Shown here piece after piece: positions 1 through 14,153 of a stretch of 64,000 nucleotides of DNA. Origin of the DNA: Orbilia blumenaviensis (Eukaryota; Ascomycota; Orbiliomycetes; Orbiliales; Orbiliaceae). The translations under genes were made by a program, and so were the position numbers. The notes beneath the pieces are model-generated. The model was not told the DNA's origin. It worked only from the letters and a program-made list of their open reading frames with translations, and did no database searches. The number at the start of each line of letters is the position of its first letter. Position 1 is the first letter of the stretch. The DNA lies in NCBI GenBank assembly GCA_036872755.1, contig JAVHNS010000008.1, positions 1,426,001 through 1,490,000 of the forward strand, read 5' to 3'.

Positions 1-3000
1 TCTTGCGAAACGCGGGACGTTTTGGACCGCTACGTGGATATATCGCGCGACATGTATATGTACATCCACAATTAAAAGCCCGTTGTGCCATGTAACTCTC
101 AAAAACTCTTGACTTCACCTCGTATTTAGAAAACACCAACGGCCTAGTTCACCGGAAGAATTGCTCTAACTGACTCGTCGCGATCCGATAATGCAGTTTT
201 TACGGCTTCTAGCCAAGTTCGAATTCAACAACGGAAGAATTTTGGTTTCTGGAGCAGCCAAACGGCAAAGCCCTCCAGTTTCAAACATGGATGTTTTCAG
301 AAATGTCACAAAATCTCTTAACTTATGCACTGGAGATGGCTGCCGTTACGGACGCCATCGCCTGTGCAAGAAATTCCTGGAGCAGCTATCGGTGCCTTGG
401 GCAAGTCCGAACAGGTAGATACTTTTACCTACCCGTATGGATATAATTAAACTCAAAACACAAATTCGACGTTGCAAACGTGAAAACTCAACATGCGCCC
501 CTGGCCTGGCAGGGAACAAGCCAGGTTCCAGGATAATGCGGCAGCGGCATCCCGCCTTTAATCAGTAACTGCAATATCAAGTTAGCTTGTTGCCGCATTT
601 GTGTGATTACATGGTTGACAATTAGCAGCCGCGTGAGGATAACCTCAACGATAATATTTGAAATTTCACCAGGTTTGAAATTTCAGGGTAACTGAAGCCC
701 AAAATAAACTGGAAAATTGATGCGGGATAGACCATGCCCAATCTATCCCAAAACCTCAGCATTAACACTATTATTGGAAGCTCTCGTATTCTTTGCCTTG
801 TTAACCCGGCTCAGGCTTAATTTATTAGCTAAGCCACTTTAAACCCATTTACAACGGACAACACAATCGCCGCACCCAAGAACCTCCAAATTCGGGCCAA
901 GGGCACAAGATTGAATCTGACAATACAGTAAGTATCTACGACTCTGACATTTATATTTGGAGGTTCAATGAATTGAGTTCGAGTATTCTTGTATTGGCGC
1001 CGTATCCGCAGATCCAAATGCAAGATTTAAATTTAGGCTAGATTATACCGGAGTTTGCAAGTGTGATTGGTGTGCCCTATTATAGGCCCGAGCCGGACCA
1101 GGCTCGTATACCTGCCACACCTTCCTCTATCACGCACCTGGCCTTCGTGGTCGCGGGCAGACACATGTGTCCCCGTTACCCAATTATCGGTTTCTACACC
1201 TTTATGCCGGGTTCAAAGGCTATGTTCTATTCCCCACTTCCCAAAAGTTGCAAACATACCCCACCACATCGATCGAATGGGTCAAATTTATCTATTGCCT
1301 GTGTGGTGCTGACTATGTGGGACTAAATAGGACTCGAGACCAGAAAAATCACTGTTGTGATTTTCCATAGCTTCTTGAAACATATTTTAACCTAAATATA
1401 AATTTATTTATTGGCCCTCCTCCCTTTCTAAATATATTTAGTTATTTAAAATCGTCTGCCCTAAATACCCTGCGATGGAGTGTCTGAAGATTGTATCCAT
1501 ATATGCTGACTATGGAAAAATCAGGCAGAGTCTTGCCTTTGATTGCTAGCACTTTTCGTTTCTAAGTTTACAGAGTGCGCAAGATATCGAGTTAATACTT
1601 CCGTACTTGTGACAATGCTATTGTGCATTTTCCCGGAACCAGCCCCTCTGCCTAAGGCATGGGAGTCGGCTAGGCTCCATGCCGCTTCATCAATACTATA
1701 GTCTACCCTCCGGCCCAGACTGAAGATACTACAGGGCCCTGGTGCTGGACCCGGAAGTAGGTACTCAGGCTGGCTCCACAGTATTTTGGACACGCAGCCT
1801 TTAACTCGAATGAGGTAGACCGACGGCAAGCAAGTGACAAGTATCCGGTCCAAGCAGATAATTGGATGGATGATCACGGGTGGGTCCAGGGTTCCTTCCT
1901 ATCTTCGAATCAATCATTACGCCTTCAGAGCAAAAACCCCTCCTCCCTCGTCTAGATATTCCCTATTTACTAATCCCGAAAGCCTGATTCTACAATTTCA
2001 AATTCACCAATATCACGCATGCTTTTGACTCGAGTAATTCCATCCTCCAGGGATCGGTACCGGTCCGCCCATCCTCAACCTTGTATGGGTTGCATGTGCC
2101 AACTGTCATTTGCCTTCAGGCAATCACTTCCAATGTCTATCTAGCTCTCTCGAAGCTCGCTGGCCACTTCCCGTTGTTCCGTAGCATGGAAGGATAAGAA
2201 GGCCGATTGATGCAGGTAGTAACCTTAACCACGCAAGAGACTGAACTTAGCGAGCCGCACGAGCTGCAACTAGGCAGTTTCCGCTACCCCATTCCAAGGG
2301 TTGGTTTCTCAAATATTGCGATATCTGAAGATTTCAGGGAAATGAGGTGGCTAGTGTTAATTTCATAAGAACCTTCATGCTCACGGGATATAAAGTCCGC
2401 GATCAGGTGACATATATGGATTCTACGCCTGCATAAAGATAATAAAAGAATTGTGTACAGGTATCAGTCCTCAGATCTTGTTAACGACAAGGAAGCTTCC
2501 AAAAAATGCTCTAGAAAGCTCCAGCAAGGTATTGGACCTGAGGGAGTTGTAAAAGTGTGGCTCAAGCTCCATACCCTATCATCCACATACCATGGGTGCC
2601 ATGTCATATACCTCGAGTGAACCAGTACTCCAGTCCATTCAATGTCACCCTTTCTGGCCTAGCTGGGACCCACATTCATAGCTTGACGAGACATTTTCTT
2701 GCATGGCCGATCACAAGCGGCTCTGTCGGAAACAGAATGGTGCTATAGTAGCCCTATGCCCATGTCAATATCTCTGCCCTCGGCCACTTCACCCCACAAC
2801 AAAGTTCCAGTTTTCAAGTTTTCGTCAACCACAACATGTACTGCACTCCATAAAACCTAAAATCGTACAGAATTGGCCTCGGTAACCCGCACAAAAAGGT
2901 GGAGTCTTCTACCAAATAGCCTATTGGTTCCTCCCGTCTTCTGCATCTTGTTCTAGTGATGATCTTACGTGGAACAGTAGTATGGGCTAGCTTCGTTTTC

Positions 3001-5324
3001 TATTACAATGGTGTTCTGCCCTTCTTCCCCAGACTTTTACCCTGAGTCGTGAAATAAATGACATTGCATATCGTTGCTCTGCGTGGATTAATTTATTTAT
3101 CCCATAGCTCCTTGCTCGCCACGGCTTGAGGTCCGTGGCCTGTTTTATAGATACAGCCTCTAGGGTTGATATCGAATCCTTTGGGTTAGTAGTACGCAAG
3201 CGGCTCATGCATGTATTCCTTTGGAAAATGTAACTATATTACGGTTGGGTGGAGTGTTCCGAAGCTGGTTTCGCTGCGAGTGCGACTGAAGTAGTTCCTT
3301 TTATAATCATATTGATATGAAGATACCTACTGGAACTGGCACCCAAGGGTTGGAAATTAACCCAAAGAGATCCCTGGACAATTTCATCCTTCGTATCCGA
3401 GAAATTGAACCGCTTAACTTACTGGGATACGACCGACTAACTTCAAAGTGCGAATCCGCGGAATACAGGTATGAGCCTGCATGCGGTGGTAGGCGTTTGG
3501 TTTACCAGCCATTAGTGATATCGAGTCAACTCACATTCCGTTTAGGACAACTCCACTTTCATAGCTTAGGCGAAGAGCGAATAGTTCCTGTTTTGCTAGG
3601 CTCGCTGTAAAAATATTAGTACGCTGTTGCTGAGGGTTTTGTCAGGTTGCAAAGCAATTGCTTTTAAAGGGGGAACAAAAGGAAGAAAAAGCACGAAAAG
3701 AAGGGGGAGAGAGGGGGAATGATAAAGAAGTTACGAAAATTTAAGTTGGATTTCAGAACGAGACTACTACCTGGATAAGCAGTACGTATACTTATATAAA
3801 TTAGAATTAATTTTATGATCCTATATATGCCCGAGTCTGAAGGCGTGTCCTTTGTGGAGGCTGATCTATGAAGCTAGGCCTACACATTGAAGGATAGTAA
3901 ATACTTTACGCTGACTGCAGCTTATGAAAACACCTTCTCACTCAACTGCAACAACTACCTAGTCCAGTAGAATGGCCATTTCCGCCAGTGAGAACATCTT
4001 GAATCTTTCAATAGCTCCCAAAACCTTGGGGGGGAATGCGAAACTATATAATCGAGGTGGCACTATTGTTAAATCTTGGGAGTAGCGTAATGGATTCGGT
4101 CACAAATAAGAATACAGATCATGCTGCATGCTGTACAGCTGTGAGGAAACTACCTAAATATATACCTACTTATCTAGCTAGGTGCCTAAGTAAATGTATA
4201 CTTGAAGGAAATACGATACCTTATATATGATGTCTGTATAGCTGTATGGATACTAGGCTACTGTGCGGATAGGTATAGACAAATCTGGGAAACTTCTTAG
4301 GTTGGTTAGCTTATGTCTCAATCCGGATTCATTTAGACGCACGGTCTGACCAGCCATCTCCAGCCTATCGGCAGATGTCCATCAGCGGTCGCGCAGTCTG
4401 AGCGTCCAATTATTCTCATGTAATAATGATACTCCTGTTAGACTGGGTGCATGTATATATCGGACGTCAGATTATAGTTCGGGTTACACAGCAACTTGTG
4501 AGGGGAGCAAATCACAGGAAAGGGGTTCTTTATAATCAGACTATACTAGTGGCACCCGTATCGGATATCTGTGGCTGCGGGTGACCCAATGTGCGTGCAT
4601 CCGTAGGCGTGCATGCTTCTGTAACATTCAACAGATCGTAGTACTATAAGCATACGAGGACCGTACAAAAGCTCCCCATTATTGTGTTCTCGGCCGGAAG
4701 CCTCATTTGATCTCGTGATCTATGAAGTTGGTTTGGCGTCTGTCTAACGCGAAGGGTCCCCGGACAGGCATATGTTTCAACAGGCTTATCAAAGCACGGG
4801 GCGACGAAACCTGTAGTTGGGCGAATGTTGCATGTGCAAGTGCATAGTTTGTGGTACTTTCTTCAGGCACACAAGAATGCTTATAGCAAAAATGGGTAGC
4901 TGGGTACGGGGAATGTTATACTAGTGATATTACTCCACAATATGCAAACTCGCTTTCGTCTATCGACGATAGGAAACAATTAGAAAAAACAAACTGATGT
5001 CCACGCTAGGGGTAGCTATACAAGATTCAACAGAAAAGGAACAAGAAAGACCTATTATGCGGTATAAAAGTGTATGAAGGTGTTCCAAGGTACGCAAAAC
5101 AGGAACAACAAAAGCACTAAGGCAATAACGCCATACCCAAATGCACACGGTGCCACAGAATGCAAATCCAGCGCCCCGCCGTGAAACTCCGATAAATCAT
5201 AGACTAAAGGAAAACAATCAGATATCACGAACATATTATTTCGGACACGGCATGTGGGAGGCCAGGGTAGAAAACAGTATTACGAAGCCGTTACGCCGAA
5301 AGTAGAGGAGGTGGGCACAGATAT
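1..5324. other. Gene-free stretch, nothing recognised
   Basis: Only short open frames (at most 118 codons) occur on either strand, and none resembles a known family or joins into a spliced gene with consistent phase. The composition is moderately AT-rich. There is no long repeat, tRNA or rRNA I can recognise. It could hold decayed transposon sequence, lncRNA or regulatory DNA, and nothing visible decides between these. Confidence 0.5.
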
Positions 5325-8300
5325 CTAATATTTCTGCTTGCCCACAATCTTAAATGTCTCCCTCGTTTCGCTTTCACCTTTGAACTATATTTCAGAAGCT
5401 TGTTAGTGATCCGTTCTTTAGAGTTATATATGTGCTTTTACGGGTGTTGGTATTGCTTACCTGCAGCATAAAGATACTACTCCTGCCCGCTAAGCCTGCC
5501 ATAACTAGGGATGGGACAAATCCATCGTCTTCCATGGGAACATGCACTGCAATACCCGTCCTTGCAACCCTTTCAAAACAGCTCTCTCCTAAAATGACAT
5601 CTAACAATGTATCCTGCCCCTTGCGATCTCGAACCACGATCCTCTTCTCATTGCTGCTGAGTCCGCCTCCACCTCGAGCGGCATGTCCCGGGGGCGGTGT
5701 AATAATATTCAGCCGCCCAGGTCCCAGGTCTGCCCATTTAGTGGGGCCCTCCCGCTTCCACAACTTAACTTTGAGGTTCGAAACGTAACCAGTACCTTGG
5801 TAGGGTGCTTCGCCACCGATGCCGGTAATAGGGATTCCACCTAGAGGATTAATGATACCCCTTGGACCTGCCAGTCCACTTGAAGTGCTTGATGAGCTCA
5901 TCCAACTGCCCCCGCTGGAGGATTTCGTACCTCCAAATATCGAACTTCTAAGGCTTCCCTTGAACGCCGAAAAGGCGCTCCCTAACGAGCCCATGCTGCT
6001 ACCTTCGCTCATAATGATACTACCAGCTTCGCCCTGGAACGCAGGAGCCCCTATTGTACCGCTGGGAGCATCCATATTTGTGGCACGATAGCCTCTAACG
6101 CTACCGCTCCGGCCGATCGATTGTTTCCTTCCAGGTTTGCCCGCACCACCAAATCCGTTGCAGGCACTGATCCTTGCAGTGTTGATGGCGTTGTAAAGTG
6201 ACTCTAACTCTTGCGGGGTACGACTTCTGAACATCACCGTTCCGCCCTGAAATTTAGCCCGGGGTTCTGCGCGAATTGAAAGATCGACTGCCGTACCCCG
6301 TCTTATGGGTGTTACAGGAGTGACTTCGAAGCTAAGTAGCATTTTGCCTTGGTTTCCATCTGAATCCGTCTTATAAACTTCAATGAAGTTGTCTATAAGA
6401 GCAACTCTATTCTCGTTTTCCGATATCTTCTCCCAGGCACCCTTTGGGCTCCAGGTAAATACCATTGCATTGGCGGTGTACCCTGTAATCGAATTCTTCG
6501 CCGAGTGCCTTAGAGATGAGGTAGTCCTCCGTGGAAGATCTTCGTACTGAGTTGTTGGCCCATCTTTGCGTCCCGAGGAGTGCAGATTTCGTCCAGCGAT
6601 CATGTCTTCGAACATGGGCCCTGGGATGTCACCGTCTTCATCTTCGATTTTATGTGGCGGTGCCTCCGAAAGCTCATCATCGGATCTGTCTTCCTCGGCT
6701 TCCTCCTCAGGGTCAGATTCTGATTCTGATGGACTCTCAGTTTCTGAGTCTGTTATGGTACTACTACTGCCAGAGGATTCTGTTGCACTTGATGGTGCAT
6801 ATTCATGTTTTAGAGGGGAAGAAATCCTTCGTCTGAGGTTTCCTCTTAGGTTGGATGTTGCAACTGGCTGCGGTGCTACCTTCGAGTTCCTGACCGTGCT
6901 TCCTGAGGAAGCCGAACTAGTGCTTCTTAGAGAATCTTGTGACGAGGAGGTATGTAATGGCAGAGGCGGTGGAGAATCGTCCTCTTCTTGCGTCGGTGAA
7001 GGTTTATCAAGTGGCCGGGAACGAGCGGAAGAAGCAGAGCTCCTAGCATGGTCCCCAGTTCTTGTATCGGAAGATTTGCTTGAGCTTGAGGTAGCTGTCG
7101 AACTGGTGTCTGTGGAACTCTCAGATTCACTCCTTGCTCGCCTTGCACCTTCAATTGTGCCATACCTACCCGACCTTTGGCTATACTTGGAGTCATGGTC
7201 ACTCCAAGAGACGATGCTAGATTCGTCCGCTGACAAGCTATCATCATCGTCTTTGCTACTACCTCTATTTCGACCGGGAGATGATGGTGGCGAAGAAATT
7301 TTAAATGATAAGCTTGCCGCTTTAGGGGGGCTTTTAGGGGGGCTTTTTGGTGGCGATTGGCTCTGTCTGAATGGTGAACGTCTCCGGACTCTGGGCGTTT
7401 CTTCTTCCTTAGCTTCTACGGGTTGCATCTGCCGTTGTCGGGGCGGGGAAGTTGGTAGTTTCTTTGCCTTTACCAACTTCTCTCTCTGCATCTCCAACCC
7501 CCTCTCTTTCCTGTCTTCGTCCTCCTTCCGCTTGAGTTCCGCCATTCTTCTCTGTTCATGTCTTGTCCTCCGTCTCTGTAGTCTTGCAGGCCCATATGAT
7601 GCACTACTCATAGGACTGATAGTCGATGGCGGTGGGCTCACGATCCGCTTTTTATGGACATAATGCGGCATCATTTGCACAATATGAGGCAGCTCCCCAT
7701 ACACTGGCACCGCGAGTGGCCCTCCATCATATAGGTCGCTTAGGCCTGGAATTACTACCACTGCTACGGTCGGTTTTCCTGGCTTCTTCCCTTCCGACAT
7801 CAATGCGGCATCTGATTCTGGGAATCTATCGATTTCGCTGATAATGCTCATGCCAGGTGTCGGTGGCTCAGAGTATGAATCATCGATACCGAGACTTTTT
7901 AATTGCGTTTCAATTTCTGCCGAAATTGACCGGACTCCAATGTCGCTCTGGTCATCCATGGGCTGTAAGCCTATATTCTCCAGTTGCATTCGACTCGCTT
8001 TTGAAACCTCGTCTGCTGCGGCACCTAGCAGATGTAGCCACTCCATCTTTATCATTGGGTCCGCGCTGAGGATCATATTCTCCCTCCATCGGCTCCCATC
8101 ACTCAGCCTCGCATCGACCTCCAACACTAAGTCCCCTTCATTGCCTCCCTGCTTCGCACATATCCACTTGACAGGCAAAGGTTGAAAAGCAAGCCATTTT
8201 CTCTCTTCTTCCCCCTTCCCGATCTCACAGATCATCAATTCTGCATTTTCACTCTTTGTCCTTCCCTTACCTTCATCCCTTAGATACAATTCCACTGTTT

Positions 8301-11300
8301 TCCTCAACACTTTCCCAAGGGAATGATTTAGTGTCATTTCAAAGATGTCGCGAGCGCGGACTCGTCGGTTCGGTTCAATAACGACGCCGTAGCAAATTTC
8401 AAGTGTTTGTAAGTCTCGGACACGAGATGCATCTATACATGCTGCGGCTTCATCTTCGAGACGTGCGCGTTCTTCGGCAACCTTGTGGCGGGCGGCGCCG
8501 ACAAGGGTCTGGAAGGAAACGAAGGCTTCCTCCGCGAGCGGGCTTGGGGAGAGGTAGTTTATCCTCTGGAAATCGAAGAAGTGCATGGGTAACGTGCATG
8601 TCATTAGTAAATGGTTTCGCTTGTATCAACTGTTCGTGTAAAGGCTACAATGACAATAGAGAAAAGAAAAACACCATAGAAGGGGTATATTAAAGGAAAG
8701 GTCCGAAACTAGATGCACCTTTCAGAAATCCATGGAGCAGGCTGGCAAAGAGAAATGGGAGAGGTAGGGAATGTGTTCGGTAGAACCAGATAGTAACCAC
8801 AAATCTGGTTCGCAGGAATGGGTGGCGGACACAGTGGAACGTAAGAATTAGAAGCTACAAGGGTATAAAACTATAGATAGAATATTTGGGGCCACCAAAT
8901 CCCGAAACCCAGAGCTCAAAAGAGGGCATGAGAGTCCGTGAGAGTTCGGAGAGGGTTTTAGTTTCGGTTGTCGCCAGAACGAGAGCATTATGTATGCAGG
9001 TTCGAAACGCCATTCCCGAGTTGCGGGTGCTCCCGAAACGCTTCAAATAGGAAGAAAGGCAATGGAAACTTGAGGGATAGATCCCGAAGTAGCTGGGAAG
9101 CTTAGAAATAGTGGGTCTTTTTTTTTTTCTGACCCATGTTTTGGTGCTCCGATTTACCCGATGTCTAGCGCAGAAAGCTGATATAAAAATGGCACATACC
9201 TTAAAAAATTTTGTGAGGACCCGCGTTCGCACCAGCGGCCTCTTGAGCAAGTAGCCCACATCTATTGACCTCCCGTTTTTACCATTCTCAGCCAAACCGC
9301 TACCGCTTAAGCCCACGCTGCTTGCCGATCCCACGCTGCTGACTCCCTTTTTCTTCTCAATGGCTTCCAACACATCTGTGTTGATGATAACTTCGTCCCA
9401 GTCCATCCTCCAATAGGAAATGTAGTCCTCGTACACATATTTTGCTGCTTGTGCCCATTTTAAGATCTCCTCTGGATTCGGGACCGCAGCGACTCCTTCG
9501 GCCTGGTCGGTCGTCGCAACCTTAATTGCGTCCGCTAGTCGGTCGTGAATACCGTTCAATCTCTTCAATGCGATGTTGACATCTACAATAGACTTGAGGG
9601 GGTTGTTTTCCATTAACTTCTCCGGACTTGCTCGTTTGCCAGCTGCTGCATCCTTGTCTGTCTTTGCCAATTTTGCCTCCAGGAGAACAGGGATAATCCG
9701 GTGCTCTAGAAGCTGTAGATCCTCGGTATAAGATAGTTCTTCCGTGGCTAGTTCGACAAGTAGATCCCCAAGTGTGAGTGTTCCCACGACTACCTTGTTT
9801 TTGACTGAGCGGATAGACCTCACACTCCTGATACTCTTTGGCCGCGTGGATGAAGGTCGTCGCTCGGACAATAGGGAGATGAGATCTGCTGTACTCTTGT
9901 ATCGTTTGATTCCGGAACCTTTCAGTGGCTCGTTAACTGACACAAAATATTCATCTCCCGGGTCCTCGTCTTTCGCAAGATTGGTATGGGCTGCTGGAGA
10001 AGTCAGGGACCGAGTAAGCCCAGTTGACATGTTCTGGCTAGGCGCATCAAGGTTTTCATCTTTAGGGAGGTTACGGTGGATTTGGGAGGAAGAAAATGAA
10101 GCAACGGAGTGATCCGAGTAATCAGAGTGGTGGGAGGCACGAGAGGCCACGGAAAGTTGCCTTGCAGGAGGTAACACTGCATCTGCTGCTTGTCCATGTT
10201 GTGACGCGGCAGATACTTGTCGAGTAATTGGAGGAGATATCGGCTCGGCTGCAGTACGAGGAGCGAATGAGAAGTCTCGACGGCCGGCCGATGGTACAGA
10301 TGGTGGCGATGCAGGCTCCGATTCAACTGACAACTGTGATGCAGATTCCTCAGGTATCGTAGCTTGGAACGGCTTTCTTCGCCGTTTCGCAGATTGCGAG
10401 CCAAAAAGATTTATACGTCGCTTGGGCAGCGAAAGAACGCCTCCTTTTGTCGGTGTCCCAGGGGACCCTGGCGGACTTGAAGTTGGCTCTTCTGGAATCG
10501 ATTCCGGTACACGTTCTGGAGGTGAGTCTGGGACTGCTTCGACGGCAGGTTTCCTGTAATTAGTCTCTTCGAGGACTGGCTGCTTGACTTCAGTGATTTC
10601 TGGAACAGACTTCTTAGACCGAATGGTTTCGGAGACTGGTTTCTTGGGCTCAGGGGTTTCAAGAGCTGGTTTTTTAGATTCGGGAATCTCAGGAGCTGGT
10701 CTCTTGGGTTCAGGGATATCGGAAATTGGTTTTTTTGGTTCGATGACTTCAGGGATGGACTTCTTGTGCTCTACTGTTTGCTGAGCTGGACGTTTAAACC
10801 CGACCCCCATGGGGAAAGGTCTCTTGAATTCTAGGATTTCAGGAGCCATTTTCTTGAACTCAACAGGTCGGTAGGTAATATCATTCTGGCCTGGAGGCAT
10901 CGGCGGGGGGCTTTTTTCTAGCTTTTCCAAAGGTGAAAATATCCTCCGGGCTCTCTGCACCGGACTCTTATGTGTTTCCGGTGTCGTCTCACGAGTTCTC
11001 GCATCGTGCTCTGGTTCTGTAGATGTGAAATTTGAAGTAGCTTCCGTAGTAACTGTCGAAGAAAGGTTCGCCTTCTCGATCACGTCCCTCGGCTTAGTCT
11101 CATCTTCGAATATAATTTCGCCAAACATTTCACCCATGACTTCAACGACAGTGGCTTTTATGACCGCTGCCATTTCTTCTTTGGATCGTAGGGCATCCGG
11201 CCCAACCCGCTTTTGTACTTCCTCGAGCATATAGTTTTCCTTCTCTTTCTTTTTCTTTTTCGCTCGAGTAGTACTCCGCTGCGTTGCGCGCTCGATCTCG

Positions 11301-13198
11301 GACATGATCTCCTGATGCCGCTCTTCTTCACGGGCTATTCGGCGCTGTTCATCGAGGCGAGCTAACTCACGCTCTTGTTCCATCCGTTCCCGTTCCCGTT
11401 CCTGTTCAAGGCGTTTCTCTTCGAGCTTCTCCCTCTCTCGTTCTTGTCTCTCTCGTTCCCGCTCCTGCTCGATTCGCATCTCCTCTATCACCTTGAGTTT
11501 CTCTTCTTCCCGTATTCGTTCTATTTCTCTCTGCCGTTCTTGTTCCCGCAGCAGCTCTCTCTGTCGCCGACGCTCTTCTTTCTCCTTTTCCCGTTTCTTT
11601 TGCTCCTCTCTTTCTCGGTACGCCTTGAGGTCGAGCTCCCGTATCTTTCTTCTCTCCTCTTCACGCATTTCCTCCTCCTCCAATACCTTCTGCCGCTCTT
11701 CTTCTTTTATTCTTTCAATTTCCTTCTGCCTATCTTCCTCTCTTCTTCTTTCAATCTCCTGATATCGTAACCTTTCCTCTTCTCGTATCCTATTTTTTTC
11801 TCTCTCCAAGAACTCCTCCCGTTCGGCCTGTCGTTGCTTATGTATTTCACGTTTCTCTGCCTTCGTAAACTTCCTGCGGATCGCCGTAACCCTTATCCCA
11901 TCATCGTCTAGCAGACTACTAGTGACCGTTTCGTCTCTGCTTGGGTCGGACATAACGCTCGCCGGTTTCGCCCCTAGACTCTTAGCGCTCTGCTTAGAGT
12001 TAAGGCTATGTGATACGTCTTCAAGGCTCTTCATAGCGGTGGCGGCAGCCTTAAGAGCAGGCATGGAGCCGGCATGTCTGGGTAGAGGTGGTGGCGCATC
12101 ATCTATTACTGCCATAGGCACAACCGATGTATCCTCAGTAGCCTCTAAATCAACTCCTGGAACCTCGAAGATACTTGAAGTTTCTATCACCTCTACCTCG
12201 AGTATTTCATCTTTCCCCTTGACACTCCTTTCCATTTCCCTTTCGTGATCTGAGACGGCAATGAGTTTCTTCTTTCTCCTCTCTTTCCTTGCTCGCATTG
12301 CCTCCACATCCATGCCTTCCCTTGGGACTCTCTTCTTCTTTTTCTTCGTCCCAGAGGTCACTACCTTTTTGTCTTCAGGCGCACTGTTCCACGCACTTCT
12401 ATCCTCTCTCCCACTCATCTCCGCCCCGCTCATAGCATCCTCCCACTCGCCCACGCCACCACTGATAACTGAAGATGGCCGACTCCCCTTCCAAGATCCC
12501 GCATTAGACCCATAGCCCGTCAAAGCTGGCGGTGCGGGTAGGGCCAATGGCTCCATCCCCCACCGTGCACTACTAGTCTCCAGCTCATCGAAGTTATGGT
12601 TAACGGTGTAATCCGCTAGCATGGTTTTCCTCTTCTCCGGATTCCGGGAACCGCTGCGAGAAGTACTTTCGCCTGTGTTGACAGGTGGTGGAGGTGTATA
12701 AGTTGCCGAGCCAGCTTCTATAACCCCACCGCCGTTCGCTTGCCATTTCCTAACCCTTTCGCGGACATTGACCGTATCGTAAGGGCTATGCTGTGGTCCA
12801 AGATCCAACGGCGGCTTGATACCCCCCTTTCCACCACTCGTTTTACGAACTGACGTCCTACGAGGGGGTGGAGACCGACGGCCACGAGGCGGTGATCCAG
12901 TACGACGCAAAAGGGAGCCAGTAGCCCCCACAAAGCGTTTGGAAATTGACATGACACGGCGAGAGGTGACAACTTGAGGTTTTGTGTAACGAGTTGTGCT
13001 GTTTGTGACATATTGCGTTTTCGTAGCGGCATTGGTAGTGCTCCTAGGCGCGGATTTCGTAGGGGATGATAACGGGGAGGAGGCAGTGACGGGGTCACCA
13101 TCATTTGAAGGTGAGGCGGGGTTGATAGTAGGACGGTCTAGGGCTGCGAATATATCGTTCGGGTCTCTAAGACGCCGCTTAGGCGCCGTCGAGTTCAT
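5325..13198 (-). CDS. Giant DH/PH-domain RhoGEF-like protein
   Basis: Three exons join in phase: 13198-9200, 8565-5461 and 5384-5325, giving about 2387 aa. Residues 1-440 are basic and rich in Ser/Pro. Residues about 445-650 form a long charged E/R/K coiled coil. Residues about 775-880 carry a degenerate 10-13-residue Lys-Pro repeat. A Dbl-homology segment starts near residue 1140 (EELSYTEDLQLLEHRIIPVL) and crosses the first intron (YLLKRPLVRTRVLTKFFK). The middle is disordered and serine-rich. A PH-like stretch lies near 2030-2130 (TWSPKGAWEKISENENRVAL), and the last 125 residues resemble a RanBD/PH fold, ending GKQKY. DH/PH proteins exchange GDP for GTP on Rho-family GTPases, usually at the cortex. 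The very long disordered arms and a relaxed DH sequence make catalytic activity uncertain. Fungal relatives are often labelled 'SRm160/300 splicing coactivator', which I think reflects only low-complexity similarity. Intron 1 is unusually long (634 bp); intron 2 is 76 bp, with GTAAGC donor and CACTAAC branch. Confidence 0.8.
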
Positions 13199-14153
13199 TT
13201 TGGCGACTATCCGCCCTTAAACAGAGAGAATACTGATGTAGAGGGACCCTAAGAAGGCTGCCAGTGGAGGTGAGATTCAACAGGGTCGGGTTCGAAAGGA
13301 AGCGATAGGATGTAAGACGAAGACGTATGTAGTATCGCACAGCAAAACTATATCATCTTTATGATACCGCCGAGCGCTTTCCACTAAAGCTATATGTGGG
13401 AGTGGTGTTATTAAGGGATCGAGGGTATCTGACCTAGATGTTTACATTTAGAGAGGCGGTTAGCGATATTGGCCTTGAGATAACGGGATTGGTCTGTGCG
13501 CTGCACACACCAGTCAGGGGAGCGATACCGATAGTATAATGACTGGTGAGAACAAAAGATAATGCGACAAAGACAGTTGCGCAATAGACTAGTAGATAAC
13601 AACGGTACTCGAAAGCGACAGCAATCCGTAGATGGGTAGCCTTAAGAATGATTAGAGAACGAGGGGAAGACATAAGATGGTGCAGTACATGTACAGTGCA
13701 GTGCGGGTGCATTGCATGGTGGGGCTCTTCGAGTTCGGGTTCTCGCTTGTCCCAAAACATCAACATCAACAACCCTTGTCATTCCGCCACAGAGCTTCCC
13801 TAGGCCAGATGCATTCTCAGGAGCACCCTTTTCCTTGGACTGAGACAGTTACTCTTCCAAAGCCTTCCAATATCATGGACAGTGCATGCAATGAACTAAT
13901 ATACTAACGGTTCACAATATACGGCAAAAGATAACTGTTACAGCATATGCGCATATTCATTGCATTGTACTGGATTCGAAGCTGAAGACTCGGGTTATCT
14001 TTCGGTTGCCGAGGCAACCTCTTGTATCCGCCTCTGTCTGGATCTAGGGTACCTAGGGTTAGATGCGCCGGAAGGGCTTCAAGACTCCCCCTTGGGATAC
14101 ATTGTAGACATCAGATATCCGAGTACTTTATGTCATAGTACAGCTATCTTTTT
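13199..14153. other. Intergenic: promoter of RhoGEF gene and TYR1 3' flank
   Basis: No coding sequence is supported. The right part is the 3' flank of the tyrosine biosynthesis gene and the left part should hold the promoter of the giant DH/PH gene. Short frames on both strands have no family resemblance. Confidence 0.5.

Noticed and set aside
6566..7663. A 365-codon plus-strand open frame
   Set aside because: It is the antisense shadow of the serine-rich region of the RhoGEF-like gene and consists of Ser/Leu/Glu runs.
11375..11770. A Phe/Leu/Ser-rich 131-codon plus-strand frame looking like membrane segments
   Set aside because: It is the antisense reading of the E/R/K coiled coil.
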